DNA of 64,000 bases from Actinoplanes octamycinicus. GTDB taxonomy: Bacteria > Actinomycetota > Actinomycetes > Mycobacteriales > Micromonosporaceae. The notes below the pieces were generated by a model. It saw only the letters and a program-made list of their open reading frames with translations. It ran no database searches and was not told where the DNA came from. The stretch covers positions 248,001-312,000 of the forward strand of contig NZ_JACHNB010000001.1 in assembly GCF_014205225.1 (NCBI RefSeq), given 5' to 3'. Position 1 is the first letter of the stretch. Every line of letters begins with the position of its first letter. Positions 52,032 to 60,703 of this stretch are shown here, piece after piece. Made by a program: the position numbers and the translations under genes.

Positions 52032-53612
52032 GTGCCCCGTCGTTCGCGTCCGGTGATCGCCCTCCTGGCCGTGGTCCTGGCAATGCTGACCCTGACCACC
52101 GGGGGCTGCACCCTGCCCGCGTTCGCGCCGGACGGCGCCGACTCGCCGGCCGACCCGGACGGCGCCCCGGGCGCCGCCTCGACGCCGGGCGCCGCCGCGC
52201 AGTGGACCCCGTGCTCCAGCATCCCGGAGAAACTGGTCGGTCGCGGCGCCCCCGGGATGACCTACGAGTGCGCCTCGGTCGCGGTCCCCCGCGACTGGGC
52301 GGAACCGGACAGCGGCCAGACCTACGACGTCGCGATGATCCGCATCCGGTCGAAGTCGCAGAAGGACCGGATCGGCTCGCTGCTGATCAACCCGGGCGGT
52401 CCCGGCGGGTCCGGCATCGACACCGCGGTCTACCTGTCGTTCGGCCCGACCTTCGGCGGCCTGCCCACCGAGATCACCGACAAGTTCGACATCGTCGGCT
52501 TCGACCCGCGCGGGGTGGGCCGGTCCAGCCCGGTCAAGTGCATCAGCGACGTCGACCAGGACGCCAGCTTCGCGGCCGACCCGGACCCGGTCAGCCAGGC
52601 CGAGTTCGACCGGGTCGCCGCGCTGAACAAGAAGATCGCCGACGGCTGCGGCCAGAAGTACGGCGACCAGTTGCCGCACTTCTCCACCGAGCAGGCCGCC
52701 CGGGACATCGACGCGCTGCGCACCGCGGTCGGCGACAGCAAGCTGAGCTACCTCGGCTTCTCCTACGGCACCCTGCTCGGCGCCACCTACGCCCAGCTCT
52801 TCCCGCGGAACGTGCGGGCCCTGGTGCTGGACGGCGCGGTCGACCCGACGGAGAGCTACGTGCAGGGCTCCGAGTCGCAGGCCAAGGGCTTCGAGCGGGC
52901 ATTCGGCAACTTCACCGAGTGGTGCCGCAAGACTCCGGCGAAATGCCCGATCTCGGCCGACCCGCGGGGCGCGGTCACCGACGCGATGGCCAAGGCGGAG
53001 AGCTCGCCGGTGCCGTACTCGGACGGGCGCGAGGCGACCGCCGGCTGGATCTTCGTCGGGCTGATCTCCTCGCTCTACACCGAGACCGGCTGGACCAGCC
53101 TGGCCCAGGCGATCGACGAGCTGCAGACCGGTGACGCCAAGGGCATCATGGACCTCGCCGATCAGTACGCGGAGCGCACGCCGGCCGGCACCTACTCCAA
53201 CCTGTTCGACGCCAACCTCGCGGTGAACTGCGCGGACACCGATCAGGCGCCGACCGTCGAGCGGGTCCGGCAGCTGCAGTCCGAGTGGCGGAAGAAATAC
53301 CCGATCTTCGGGGCGCCGCTGGCGATGGGGATGCTGCCGTGCACCTACTGGCCGGGCAAGCGGGACCCGTTCCCGGCCGGCAAGGCGACCGGGGCACCGC
53401 CGATCGTGGTGGTCGGCACCACCGGCGACCCGGCCACGCCGTATGAGAACACCGCCGACCTGGCCGCCATGCTGGGCACCGGGCACGTGCTGACCTGGGA
53501 GGGCGAGGGGCACACGGCGTACCCGTCGACCAGCTGCATCGTCAAGGCGGTGGACGGTTACCTCATCGATCTGAAGGTGCCACAGGAGGGCCTGCGGTGT
53601 CCGGCGAAATGA
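52032..53612 (+). CDS. TAP-family alpha/beta hydrolase lipoprotein (tripeptidyl aminopeptidase-like)
   Basis: Extracellular serine peptidase of the SlpD/SlpE/TAP type, 526 residues. The signal sequence ends in a lipobox-like TTGGC, so it is probably a lipoprotein. The oxyanion region is INPGGPGGSG, the nucleophile elbow GFSYGT, the Asp in VVGTTGDPATPYENT and the His in WEGEGHTAYPSTSC. GTG 52032 is chosen because it begins the signal peptide. The 3' end overlaps the convergent K+ channel gene by 50 bp. Confidence 0.9.
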   Translation: MPRRSRPVIALLAVVLAMLTLTTGGCTLPAFAPDGADSPADPDGAPGAASTPGAAAQWTPCSSIPEKLVGRGAPGMTYECASVAVPRDWAEPDSGQTYDVAMIRIRSKSQKDRIGSLLINPGGPGGSGIDTAVYLSFGPTFGGLPTEITDKFDIVGFDPRGVGRSSPVKCISDVDQDASFAADPDPVSQAEFDRVAALNKKIADGCGQKYGDQLPHFSTEQAARDIDALRTAVGDSKLSYLGFSYGTLLGATYAQLFPRNVRALVLDGAVDPTESYVQGSESQAKGFERAFGNFTEWCRKTPAKCPISADPRGAVTDAMAKAESSPVPYSDGREATAGWIFVGLISSLYTETGWTSLAQAIDELQTGDAKGIMDLADQYAERTPAGTYSNLFDANLAVNCADTDQAPTVERVRQLQSEWRKKYPIFGAPLAMGMLPCTYWPGKRDPFPAGKATGAPPIVVVGTTGDPATPYENTADLAAMLGTGHVLTWEGEGHTAYPSTSCIVKAVDGYLIDLKVPQEGLRCPAK

Positions 53613-54018
53613 GCCCCTCCCGCGCGGCCAGCTCCTCCAGCAGCCGGCGGACCTGACGCAGGTTGGCCTTCAGCTCCTCCTGTTCCTCGTGCCGGAAGGC
53701 GTCGTGGTCCACGATCAGCTTGCTGGCGAAGTGCGCGGTGATCAGCGGGATCACCAGCAGCACCATGACCGAGATGAGCAGGACCGCCATGATCCGGGCC
53801 GGCCAGCTGTGCGGGGAGATGTCGCCGTAACCGACGGTCGACGCGGTGACGACGGCCCACCACAGCGAGTCGCCGATCGCCGCGTGCTCGAAGACCGAGT
53901 AGAGGAAACCGCAGACCAGGATCAGGATCGCGTACGCGAGAACCAGCGTCTTCGGTGAGTTGGCCAGCCAGATCATTCCCCGGTAGACCGCCCGCGGCGC
54001 CCTGAGCAGCACGTTCAT
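53563..54018 (-). CDS. Two-helix potassium channel
   Basis: A 151-residue ion channel subunit. Two transmembrane helices flank a pore loop with the selectivity filter TVGYGD. A C-terminal cytoplasmic helix with charged heptads (EEQEELKANLRQVRRLLEEL) probably makes a coiled-coil tetramer bundle, as in KcsA. There is no RCK domain. ATG 54018 is preferred; CACGAT lies 6 nt upstream. Confidence 0.9.
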   Translation of the reverse strand: MNVLLRAPRAVYRGMIWLANSPKTLVLAYAILILVCGFLYSVFEHAAIGDSLWWAVVTASTVGYGDISPHSWPARIMAVLLISVMVLLVIPLITAHFASKLIVDHDAFRHEEQEELKANLRQVRRLLEELAAREGLISPDTAGPPVAPSDR

Positions 54019-54024
54019 AAGGTC

Positions 54025-54030
54025 ATCGTG
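54025..54030 (-). promoter_or_regulatory. Candidate leaderless -10 element (CACGAT)
   Basis: Minus-strand CACGAT ends 6 nt before ATG 54018. Confidence 0.35.
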
Positions 54031-54060
54031 CCCGCGGGGCGCGTCTGGCGGAAGGGCTGC

Positions 54061-54066
54061 CAGACT
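54061..54066 (+). promoter_or_regulatory. Candidate leaderless -10 element (CAGACT)
   Basis: CAGACT ends 7 nt before ATG 54074. Confidence 0.35.
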
Positions 54067-54073
54067 GGCGATC

Positions 54074-54556
54074 ATGGAGTTCCGGATCGCCGCCCGTGAC
54101 GATGTCCCCGCCGTTCTCGCCCTGCTCGCCGACGACGACCTGAGCCGGGAGCGCGGTTTCGGCGAGGTGCCGGCCGAGATCGGCCCGGGGATCTGGGCGG
54201 CGTTCGAGGCGATCGAGGCGGACCCGCACAACGAGCTGATCGTCGCCGTCCAGGACGGCGAGGTGGTCGGCACCTGCCAGCTCACCTACCTGCCCGGGCT
54301 GAGCCGGGGCGGGGCGTGGCGGATGCAGGTCGAGGCGGTCCGGATCCACGCCGGCCGGCGGGGCCGGGGGCTGGGCGCGGAGATGATGCGCTGGACGATC
54401 GAGCGGGCCCGCGAGCGCGGCTGCCGGATGGTCCAGCTCACCTCGGACAAGAAACGGGTGGACGCGCACCGGTTCTACGAGCGGCTGGGCTTCGCCCGCT
54501 CGCACGAGGGCATGAAGCTGACCCTCGCCCCCGAGGGCGGGACCACGCGGGCGTGA
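54074..54556 (+). CDS. GNAT-family N-acetyltransferase
   Basis: A 160-residue acetyltransferase with MQVEAVRIHAGRRGRGLGAEMMRW (cut across beta4 and the acetyl-CoA loop RRGRGLG) and the terminal RFYERLGFARSHEGMKL. The substrate is unknown. It diverges from the K+ channel gene across a 55-bp gap that contains both -10-like hexamers. Confidence 0.87.
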   Translation: MEFRIAARDDVPAVLALLADDDLSRERGFGEVPAEIGPGIWAAFEAIEADPHNELIVAVQDGEVVGTCQLTYLPGLSRGGAWRMQVEAVRIHAGRRGRGLGAEMMRWTIERARERGCRMVQLTSDKKRVDAHRFYERLGFARSHEGMKLTLAPEGGTTRA

Positions 54557-54742
54557 AACGGACCCTGGGCGTGCAACCGGACCTGGAGAGGTAACGAGCC
54601 GTCCGGCGCCGCGGTGACGACGCCCCGACAAGGCTGGCAATTACTGACGGTTCGGGCGTGAACACGTTGCCGCGGGACCGGGATGCCACGACTATCGGCG
54701 TCGCTTCCCTCCCGGTCCCGGCGCAGAAAGGACACGGCATCC

Positions 54743-56521
54743 GTGCAGCCGTCCCTCTCCATGAACGGCCCCCGCTCCCCTCACGACGATCCGGGGGCCG
54801 GCGACGACCCCAGCACCGTGGACCTGAGCGGCCGATGCGTCGGCAACTCGTACGTGCTGGTCTGCCCGGTGGGGCAGGGCGCCACCGGGACGGTGTGGCG
54901 GGGCATCGACCGGACCACCGGGGAGCAGGTCGCCGTCAAGCTGCTGCACCAGGGGCTGCTGCGCCAGCCCAAGCTGGTCACCCGCTTCGTCCAGGAGCGG
55001 ACCATCCTGATGATGGTCCGGCACGAGAACATCGTCGGCGTCCGTGACCTGTTCAGCGTCGGCGAGTCGATCGGCCTGGTGATGGACTTCGTGCCCGGCG
55101 GCAGCCTGCGGGACCGGCTGCGCGAGCAGGGCACCCTGCCCGCGGCCGAGGCGGCGCGCCTGTCCGCGCAGGTCGCCGCGGCGCTCACCGAGACGCACGC
55201 GCTGAGCGTCGTGCACCGCGACGTGAAACCGGACAACGTGCTGCTCAGCGGCTCCGGCGAGGACGCCCGGGTGCGGCTCACCGACTTCGGCATCGCGCGG
55301 GTGCTGGACACCGCCGGGCTGACCACCCCGCACGCGATCATCGGCACGCCGCGCTACATGGCCCCGGAGACGATCAGCGGCGGCGAGGCCACCCCGGCGG
55401 CCGACGTCTACGCGCTCGGCATCATGCTCTACGAGCTGATCTGCGGGTACCCGCCGTTCGGCGGGGAGCCGTTCGCGGTGCTGCACGGCCACCTGGACGA
55501 CCCGGTGCCCCGGCCGGCCGGGATGACCGACGAGGTGTGGTCGGTGGTGCGCGACTGCCTGGACAAGGATCCGGCGGCCCGTCCGGCGGCCGGGCAGCTC
55601 CAGGAGCGGTTGCGCGATCTCGCCCGGGACACCGCCGGGGCCCCGGCCCTGCCGGCGCCGGCCGGGCCGCCCGACAGCGATCCGCCGGTGGTGCCGGTGA
55701 CCGCGCCGCGGCCGGTCCGCCGGGCGCCACGCAACCGTCCCCGGAGCTGGGTGTGGGGGCGGCACGGTCTGGCCGTCACCGCGATCTGCGGGATGCTCGC
55801 CGCCACCGGGTGGGGCGGCTACCACGCCTGGCAGCTGCGGGACGCCTTCGGCCGGACGCCGGCCGCCGCGGCGCCCGCGAACGCCCGGCAGGCGGCCGTC
55901 GACCCGGCGGCCGGGCCGGCGCCCTCGACGGCGGGTGTGCCGCCGGTCCCGCCGGCCGCCGCGGCCTCCGGCGGGCCGGCCGCCGGCGGCACCGCGCCGG
56001 GCGGCCTGGAGCACACCAGCGCCGGCCGCCCCACTCCGCGGGCCGGAAGCATCCCGGCCGGCGCGGTCGCCGGGGCGGTCCCGGGCACCGGGATCGGCGC
56101 GACGGCCGGCCCCGCCCAGATCGGCGCGTCCGCCGGGCCGGGCCGGGTCGGCGGCTCGGTGGCGTTCCGCCCGTGGGTCTGCGGCGACAAGTACGCCTTC
56201 GACCTCGGCCATCCGATGCTGGTCCAGCCGTGTCACGCGCTCGGCCCGGCGATCCGCGCGATCGGCCAGATGGAGGCGGTGCCCGGGGTGCAGGCGGACA
56301 TCACGCTGACCGTCCGGGACGCCGAGAGCGACGAGGTGGTCGCCGGGCCGTACACCTGCTCGGCGCTGATGTTCACCGACGCCGCCATCAAGCAGACCTG
56401 CGGGCCGATCGACCTGCAGGCGCCGCACGGCGGCCGCTACGTCGTCGAGCAGAGCTGGGAGTACACCGACCGGCCGCTGCTGCCCGGCGGGTCGGTCCGC
56501 GGCCCGCAGTTCACCTGGTGA
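54743..56521 (+). CDS. Membrane Ser/Thr protein kinase
   Basis: Hanks-type kinase of 592 residues. It shows the P-loop GQGATGTVWRG, the lysine in VAVKLL (K66), HRDVKPDNVLL, TDFGIARV and GTPRYMAPE. After a Pro-rich linker one helix (AVTAICGMLAATGWGG) crosses the membrane, followed by an Ala/Gly-rich stretch. An extracytoplasmic domain of about 125 residues with four cysteines follows (WVCGDKY, QPCHALG, YTCSALM, QTCGP). There are no PASTA repeats, so the ligand is unlike that of PknB. GTG 54743 has AAAGGA upstream; ATG 54761 is an alternative. Confidence 0.92.
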   Translation: MQPSLSMNGPRSPHDDPGAGDDPSTVDLSGRCVGNSYVLVCPVGQGATGTVWRGIDRTTGEQVAVKLLHQGLLRQPKLVTRFVQERTILMMVRHENIVGVRDLFSVGESIGLVMDFVPGGSLRDRLREQGTLPAAEAARLSAQVAAALTETHALSVVHRDVKPDNVLLSGSGEDARVRLTDFGIARVLDTAGLTTPHAIIGTPRYMAPETISGGEATPAADVYALGIMLYELICGYPPFGGEPFAVLHGHLDDPVPRPAGMTDEVWSVVRDCLDKDPAARPAAGQLQERLRDLARDTAGAPALPAPAGPPDSDPPVVPVTAPRPVRRAPRNRPRSWVWGRHGLAVTAICGMLAATGWGGYHAWQLRDAFGRTPAAAAPANARQAAVDPAAGPAPSTAGVPPVPPAAAASGGPAAGGTAPGGLEHTSAGRPTPRAGSIPAGAVAGAVPGTGIGATAGPAQIGASAGPGRVGGSVAFRPWVCGDKYAFDLGHPMLVQPCHALGPAIRAIGQMEAVPGVQADITLTVRDAESDEVVAGPYTCSALMFTDAAIKQTCGPIDLQAPHGGRYVVEQSWEYTDRPLLPGGSVRGPQFTW

Positions 56522-56522
56522 G

Positions 56523-57548
56523 TCAGGACTCCCAGTTGGCGTGGTTCATCTTGCTGGGCTGCACGCGCGGCGGCTCGCCGGGCATCTTCGGGTGGTCCGG
56601 AGGGTAGGGCATGTCGCCCAGCCCGGCCTTCTCGTCCCGCTCCACCCACTCCAGCAGCGGCGTGAGGTCGTGCGCCACGTCGTCGATGGCGGCGTGCGGG
56701 TCGCCGAGCTCGGCGATCCGCTTCGGCACCGTCCGCAGGTCGAAGTCGTCCGGCTCGACCCGGGTCAGCTCGTCCCAGGTGACCGGGGTGGACACGGTGG
56801 CCCGCGGGTTGGCCCGCAGCGAGTAGGCGCAGGCGATGGTCCGGTCCCGGGCCATCTGGTTGAAGTCCAGGAAGACCCGGTCGCCGCGCTCCTCCTTCCA
56901 CCAGGCCGTGGTGATCGCCGCGGGGTTGCGCCGCTCCACCTCCCGGGCCAGCGCGATCGCGGCCCGGCGCACCTGGACGAAGTCCCAGCGCGGGGCGATC
57001 CGGACGTAGACGTGCACGCCGCGGCCGCCGGATGTCTTGGGGAAGCCCACCCAGCCCAGGTCGTCGAGGACCTCGCGGACCACGCCGGCCGCCGCGGTGA
57101 CGTCGCCGAAGCCGAGCCCGGGCTGCGGGTCCAGGTCGATCCGCAGCTCGTCCGGATGGTCCGGGGCGGCGCCGCGCACCGGCCACGGGTGGAAGACCAC
57201 GGTGCCCATCTGGGCGGCCCAGGCCACGTGCGCGAGGTCGGCGGGGCAGAGCTCGTCCGCCGTACGCATGCTGGGGAACTTGATCGTCGCGGTCCGGATC
57301 CAGTCCGGGACGCCGCGGGTCGGGATGCGTTTCTGGAAGAACGCCTCGCCGGCCAGGCCGTCCGGGAAGCGCTGCAGCGTGGTCGGCCGGTCCCGCAGGG
57401 CGCGCAGGATGCCGTCGCCGACCGCGAGGTAGTACTCGAAGACGTCCCGCTTGGTGTAGCCGCGCTCAGCGAAGACCACCTTGTCCGGGCTGCTCAGGCG
57501 GACCGGGTGGCCGGCGATCTGATGCTCTTCCGCAGGGGCTTTCGGCAT
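56523..57548 (-). CDS. ligD: LigD-type primase-polymerase
   Basis: Stand-alone polymerase domain of the bacterial NHEJ system, 341 residues. Family features are LSSPDKVVFAERGYTKRDV, the catalytic RIDLDPQPGLGF with its DxD, the SGGRGVHVYV loop and WDELTRVEPDDFDL. It adds nucleotides (often ribonucleotides) at broken ends; no ligase or phosphoesterase domain is fused and no Ku gene is adjacent. A TAGCCT hexamer lies 7 nt before ATG 57548. Its stop codon meets that of the kinase gene 1 bp apart. Confidence 0.9.
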   Translation of the reverse strand: MPKAPAEEHQIAGHPVRLSSPDKVVFAERGYTKRDVFEYYLAVGDGILRALRDRPTTLQRFPDGLAGEAFFQKRIPTRGVPDWIRTATIKFPSMRTADELCPADLAHVAWAAQMGTVVFHPWPVRGAAPDHPDELRIDLDPQPGLGFGDVTAAAGVVREVLDDLGWVGFPKTSGGRGVHVYVRIAPRWDFVQVRRAAIALAREVERRNPAAITTAWWKEERGDRVFLDFNQMARDRTIACAYSLRANPRATVSTPVTWDELTRVEPDDFDLRTVPKRIAELGDPHAAIDDVAHDLTPLLEWVERDEKAGLGDMPYPPDHPKMPGEPPRVQPSKMNHANWES

Positions 57549-57555
57549 GTCTGAA

Positions 57556-57561
57556 AGGCTA
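57556..57561 (-). promoter_or_regulatory. Candidate leaderless -10 element (TAGCCT)
   Basis: Minus-strand TAGCCT ends 7 nt before ATG 57548. Confidence 0.4.
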
Positions 57562-57572
57562 TGCCAAAAGCC

Positions 57573-57603
57573 GAGGGTCACCCGACAAAGTCGGGTGACC
57601 CTC
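57573..57603 (-). terminator. Terminator of the LPLTG protein gene
   Basis: Perfect 14-bp arms GAGGGTCACCCGAC / GTCGGGTGACCCTC with a 3-nt loop; minus-strand transcript then runs into CGGCTTTTGG. Confidence 0.8.
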
Positions 57604-57624
57604 ACAAATCGGACACAGGCTGAA

Positions 57625-58146
57625 TCAGGCGGTCTTCCGCCGGCGGGTGTACCAGAGCGCGCCCGCGCCACCGGCGACCAGCATCGCGCCGACCGCGACG
57701 GTCGCGGCGACCGGGCCGCCGGTCAGCGGCAGCGAGCCGTTGCTGACCCCGCCGCCCTTGGTGGTGACCGGCGGCGCCGCGGTCTCCGAGCTGACCCCAC
57801 CGGGCACCGTCTTGGCGCCACCGGTCGGCAGGCTCGGCGTGGCGGTCGGGCTCTCGCCGCCGTAGCCGGCGTGCCCACGGGTGCCACCGGTGGTGGCCGG
57901 GCTGGCCGTGGCCGCGGTGACCGCGGCCGGCGGCGTGGTCGCGGCCACCGTGGCCGGCGCGGTGGTCGCGGCCGGCTGCTCGGCGCCGTAACCGGCGTTC
58001 CCCCGGTCCGGGCTGGCCATCACGGCCGGGTGGCCGGCCTGCGCGGTGTCGGCGGCCGCGAGAGCCGGCGACGAGAGGGCGAGGGCGGCGAAGGCGGTGA
58101 CGCCGGCCGCGGGCAGTCCCACAGCCAGCCGACGAACAAAGCTCAT
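57625..58146 (-). CDS. LPXTG-type cell-wall-anchored protein
   Basis: A 173-residue surface protein. The signal peptide (MSFVRRLAVGLPAAGVTAFA...) ends near ALAA. A low-complexity Ala/Thr/Pro region holds two AGYG motifs (NAGYGAEQP and HAGYGGESP). The sortase signal LPLTG is followed by a hydrophobic helix and a basic tail (YTRRRKTA). It is probably cross-linked to the wall by a class E/F-type sortase. No sortase gene is in the window. Confidence 0.85.
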   Translation of the reverse strand: MSFVRRLAVGLPAAGVTAFAALALSSPALAAADTAQAGHPAVMASPDRGNAGYGAEQPAATTAPATVAATTPPAAVTAATASPATTGGTRGHAGYGGESPTATPSLPTGGAKTVPGGVSSETAAPPVTTKGGGVSNGSLPLTGGPVAATVAVGAMLVAGGAGALWYTRRRKTA

Positions 58147-58246
58147 GAGGAGTATCCGTTCTGTTGCGATTGCGTACGGTTGCATGGTCGCACGGGAGCT
58201 TAGCGGGAATTGCCCGTTTTACCCGAAAACCGCGCCCGGCGCGTCA

Positions 58247-58732
58247 TCAGCTCGGAAGTCCACCGAAACGGTGACTACGCCACAAATGCGACAAAGCGAA
58301 CACCTTGAGCTCGAACTGCGGATCGGCCGCGAACAGCCCGCCGCTGTACGGCGCGTGCAGCTGCACGCTGGCTCCCGAGTCCAGGTAGACCGAGACCACG
58401 TTGCGCCGGCCGCGACGCTCGGCGCGCAGATCCACCACCCGGCTCCAGGGCGCCTCGCCCTCGCCGAGCAGCGACGAGGTACGGATCCCCCGGTTGCCCA
58501 CCTCGACCCCGGTCCGCCGGCCGGACATGATCCCCAGCCCGATCCCGAGCAGCAGCGGGGCCAGCACCAGCACCGCCCACGACCAGCCCGGCGGCCCGAC
58601 CGGCCCGGGCCAGGCCAGGGTGGCGATCACCCCCGTGGTGACACTCGCCACCGCGCTCAGCGCGCCGAGATAGAGGCCGTGGCCGAGCGCTTGCTGGAAG
58701 GTCGGCCGGAACGTCGGGGATGCAGCTTCCAT
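58247..58732 (-). CDS. Membrane protein with PH-like domain
   Basis: A 161-residue protein. Two hydrophobic helices (about residues 18-40 and 50-68) precede a beta-rich domain of about 90 residues (RTGVEVGNRGIRTSSLLGEGEAPWSRVV...VSVYLDSGASVQLHAP) with the style of bacterial PH-like domains. Function is unknown. It is divergent from msrB. Confidence 0.65.
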   Translation of the reverse strand: MEAASPTFRPTFQQALGHGLYLGALSAVASVTTGVIATLAWPGPVGPPGWSWAVLVLAPLLLGIGLGIMSGRRTGVEVGNRGIRTSSLLGEGEAPWSRVVDLRAERRGRRNVVSVYLDSGASVQLHAPYSGGLFAADPQFELKVFALSHLWRSHRFGGLPS

Positions 58733-58782
58733 AGACGGCTCAACGGGCCAGCCGCACGGCGTGCCGCACCGTCGGTGCGACG

Positions 58783-58788
58783 TACTTT
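58783..58788 (+). promoter_or_regulatory. Candidate leaderless -10 element of msrB (TACTTT)
   Basis: TACTTT ends 7 nt before ATG 58796. Confidence 0.45.
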
Positions 58789-58795
58789 TATAGGC

Positions 58796-59206
58796 ATGGC
58801 AACCGAAGAGACCACGCTGCCCACCACCGAGGACGAGTGGCGGATCCGGCTCGCTCCGGAGGAGTTCCGGGTGCTGCGCGAGGCCGGCACCGAGGCTCCC
58901 TGGAGCGGTGAGTACGTGAGCACCAAGACCGAGGGGATGTACCGGTGCCGCGGCTGTGGCGCCGAGCTCTACCCGAGCGACACGAAATTCGATTCACACT
59001 GCGGCTGGCCGTCGTTCGACGACGCCATCCCGGGCGCGGTCAAGGAGATCGAGGACCGCAGCCACGGGATGGTGCGCGTGGAGATCCGGTGCGCCCGCTG
59101 CGACGGGCACCTCGGTCACGTGTTCCGGGGTGAGGGCTTCACCCCGAAGAACACGCGGCACTGCGTGAACAGCCTGTCGATCAGGCTCGACCCGAAGTCG
59201 TCGTAA
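58796..59206 (+). CDS. msrB: Peptide-methionine (R)-S-oxide reductase
   Basis: Repairs oxidised methionine in proteins, 136 residues. Zinc-binding cysteines are CRGC (51, 54) and CARC (99, 102); the catalytic cysteine is in RHCVNS (C123). FDSHCGWPSFDDAI and GHLGHVF are conserved motifs. The 3' end overlaps the convergent GT2 gene by 26 bp. Confidence 0.96.
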   Translation: MATEETTLPTTEDEWRIRLAPEEFRVLREAGTEAPWSGEYVSTKTEGMYRCRGCGAELYPSDTKFDSHCGWPSFDDAIPGAVKEIEDRSHGMVRVEIRCARCDGHLGHVFRGEGFTPKNTRHCVNSLSIRLDPKSS

Positions 59207-60143
59207 GGACCGGGAGCTCGGCGCCGGTGTCGAAGGCGATCAGGTAACGGGGCCGGTTCTGCGTCGCGGCGTAGATCCGGCCCACGTACTCGCCGAGCAT
59301 GCCGAGGCAGATCAGCTGGACCGCGCCGAGCAGCAGCATCGCGATGTAGAGCGAGGTCCAGCCGGGCACCACCACGCCGAAGGCCCAGGCGGCCAGGCCG
59401 CTGACCACCAGGCCCAGGCAGACCACGAAGGTGACCAGGCCGAGCCAGGTGGCGATCTTCAGCGGCGCGGCCGAGAAACTGGTCACGCTGTCCAGGCTCA
59501 GCTTGATCATCTTGGTCAGCGGGTACTTCGTCTCGCCGGCCACCCGCTCGGCCCGCACGTAACTCACCTCGCCGGCCGGGAAGCCCAGCGACGGCACCAC
59601 CAGGCGGTAGACCGGACGCTGCTCGGGCAGCTCGTTGAGGGTGTCCACGACCGGGCGGCTCATCAGCCGGAAATCGCCGGCCTGACCGCTCACCCACGGG
59701 CCGACGAGCTTGCGCATCAGCCAGTAATAGGCCCCGGCGGTCTGCCGCTTGAACGGCGTGTCGGTGCTCCGGTCGCTGCGGACGCCGTAGACCACGTCGA
59801 GATCCTCGGCGGTGGCCTTGGCCAGCATCTCGCCGATCACCTCCGGCGGGTCCTGCAGGTCGGCGTCGATGCTGACCACGTAGTCGCCGACGGCCGTCCG
59901 CAGGCCCGCCGCCAGGGCGGACTGGTGCCCGACGTTGCGCCGCAGCTTCACCACCCGCAGCTGCGGCCAGGCGGCGCGCAGCTCGAGCAGGCGTGGCACG
60001 GTGCCGTCCGAGCTGCCGTCGTCGACCGCGACGACCTCGTAGGTGACCTTCAGATCGTCCAGCGCCGGCCGGAGCCGGGCCACGAAGTGGTCCACCGCCG
60101 CACGCTCGTTGTACATCGGCGTGACGACGGAAAGGGTGACCAT
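59181..60143 (-). CDS. GT2 family glycosyltransferase (DPM1/GtrB-like)
   Basis: Predicted polyprenyl-phosphate sugar synthase, 320 residues. The GT-A domain has VVTPMYNERAAV, VAVDDGSSDGT and SIDADLQDPPEVI (DxD-type). RRNVGHQSALAAGL and QAGDFRLMSRPV are typical of the DPM-like group. Two C-terminal helices (about 230-255 and 265-290) anchor it. It could make the donor for GT-C enzymes such as the one at 6.9 kb (inference). ATG 60143 has GGGAG 6 nt upstream; ATG 60146 is one codon earlier. Confidence 0.9.
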   Translation of the reverse strand: MVTLSVVTPMYNERAAVDHFVARLRPALDDLKVTYEVVAVDDGSSDGTVPRLLELRAAWPQLRVVKLRRNVGHQSALAAGLRTAVGDYVVSIDADLQDPPEVIGEMLAKATAEDLDVVYGVRSDRSTDTPFKRQTAGAYYWLMRKLVGPWVSGQAGDFRLMSRPVVDTLNELPEQRPVYRLVVPSLGFPAGEVSYVRAERVAGETKYPLTKMIKLSLDSVTSFSAAPLKIATWLGLVTFVVCLGLVVSGLAAWAFGVVVPGWTSLYIAMLLLGAVQLICLGMLGEYVGRIYAATQNRPRYLIAFDTGAELPVLTTTSGRA

Positions 60144-60211
60144 CATCGTCTCCCATAAGAACGATAAGCGCGAATGTGTCGGCAAACGACGCTAATCACC
60201 CTGGGTAAAAC

Positions 60212-60703
60212 TCACGTGTCCTGGCGCTGTGCCCCCGAGGAACAAACGAGATCCTGCACCTCGTACCGGACGCCGTTCGGCGCGGTCAGCCACCCGGTCG
60301 AGGCGCTGATCGTCCACTCCGGACCCAGCTCCGGGGCGTGCACGTCACCGGCCACCGCCAGGTCGATCACGGTGCGTACGACATGGCCGGCCCGCGGCAG
60401 GAATGCGGCGTAGACCGACTCGCCGCCCATCACCCAGAATTCACTTTCCCCGATCCGGTCAGGGTCGTGCACCACCTCGGCCCCCTCGGCCCGCCAGGAC
60501 GGGTCCCGGGTGAGCACGATGTTGCGCCGGCCGGGCAGCGGGCGGCGGGGCAGCGAGTCCCAGGTGGCCCGGCCCATCACCAGGGTGGCGCCCATCGTGC
60601 GCTCCTTGAAGATCTGCTGTTCGCCGGGCACCCGCCAGGGGATGCCGCCGCCGGCGCCGATCACCCGGCCGTGCGCCTCGGCCCAGATCATGTGCACCGT
60701 CAT
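60212..60703 (-). CDS. folA: Dihydrofolate reductase
   Basis: Reduces dihydrofolate to tetrahydrofolate with NADPH, 163 residues. Motifs are [19 protein letters not shown], the [13 protein letters not shown] helix, RRNIVLTRD and [14 protein letters not shown]. Its ATG overlaps the thyA stop codon, so dihydrofolate made by ThyA is recycled by a translationally coupled enzyme. Confidence 0.95.
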   Translation of the reverse strand: MTVHMIWAEAHGRVIGAGGGIPWRVPGEQQIFKERTMGATLVMGRATWDSLPRRPLPGRRNIVLTRDPSWRAEGAEVVHDPDRIGESEFWVMGGESVYAAFLPRAGHVVRTVIDLAVAGDVHAPELGPEWTISASTGWLTAPNGVRYEVQDLVCSSGAQRQDT

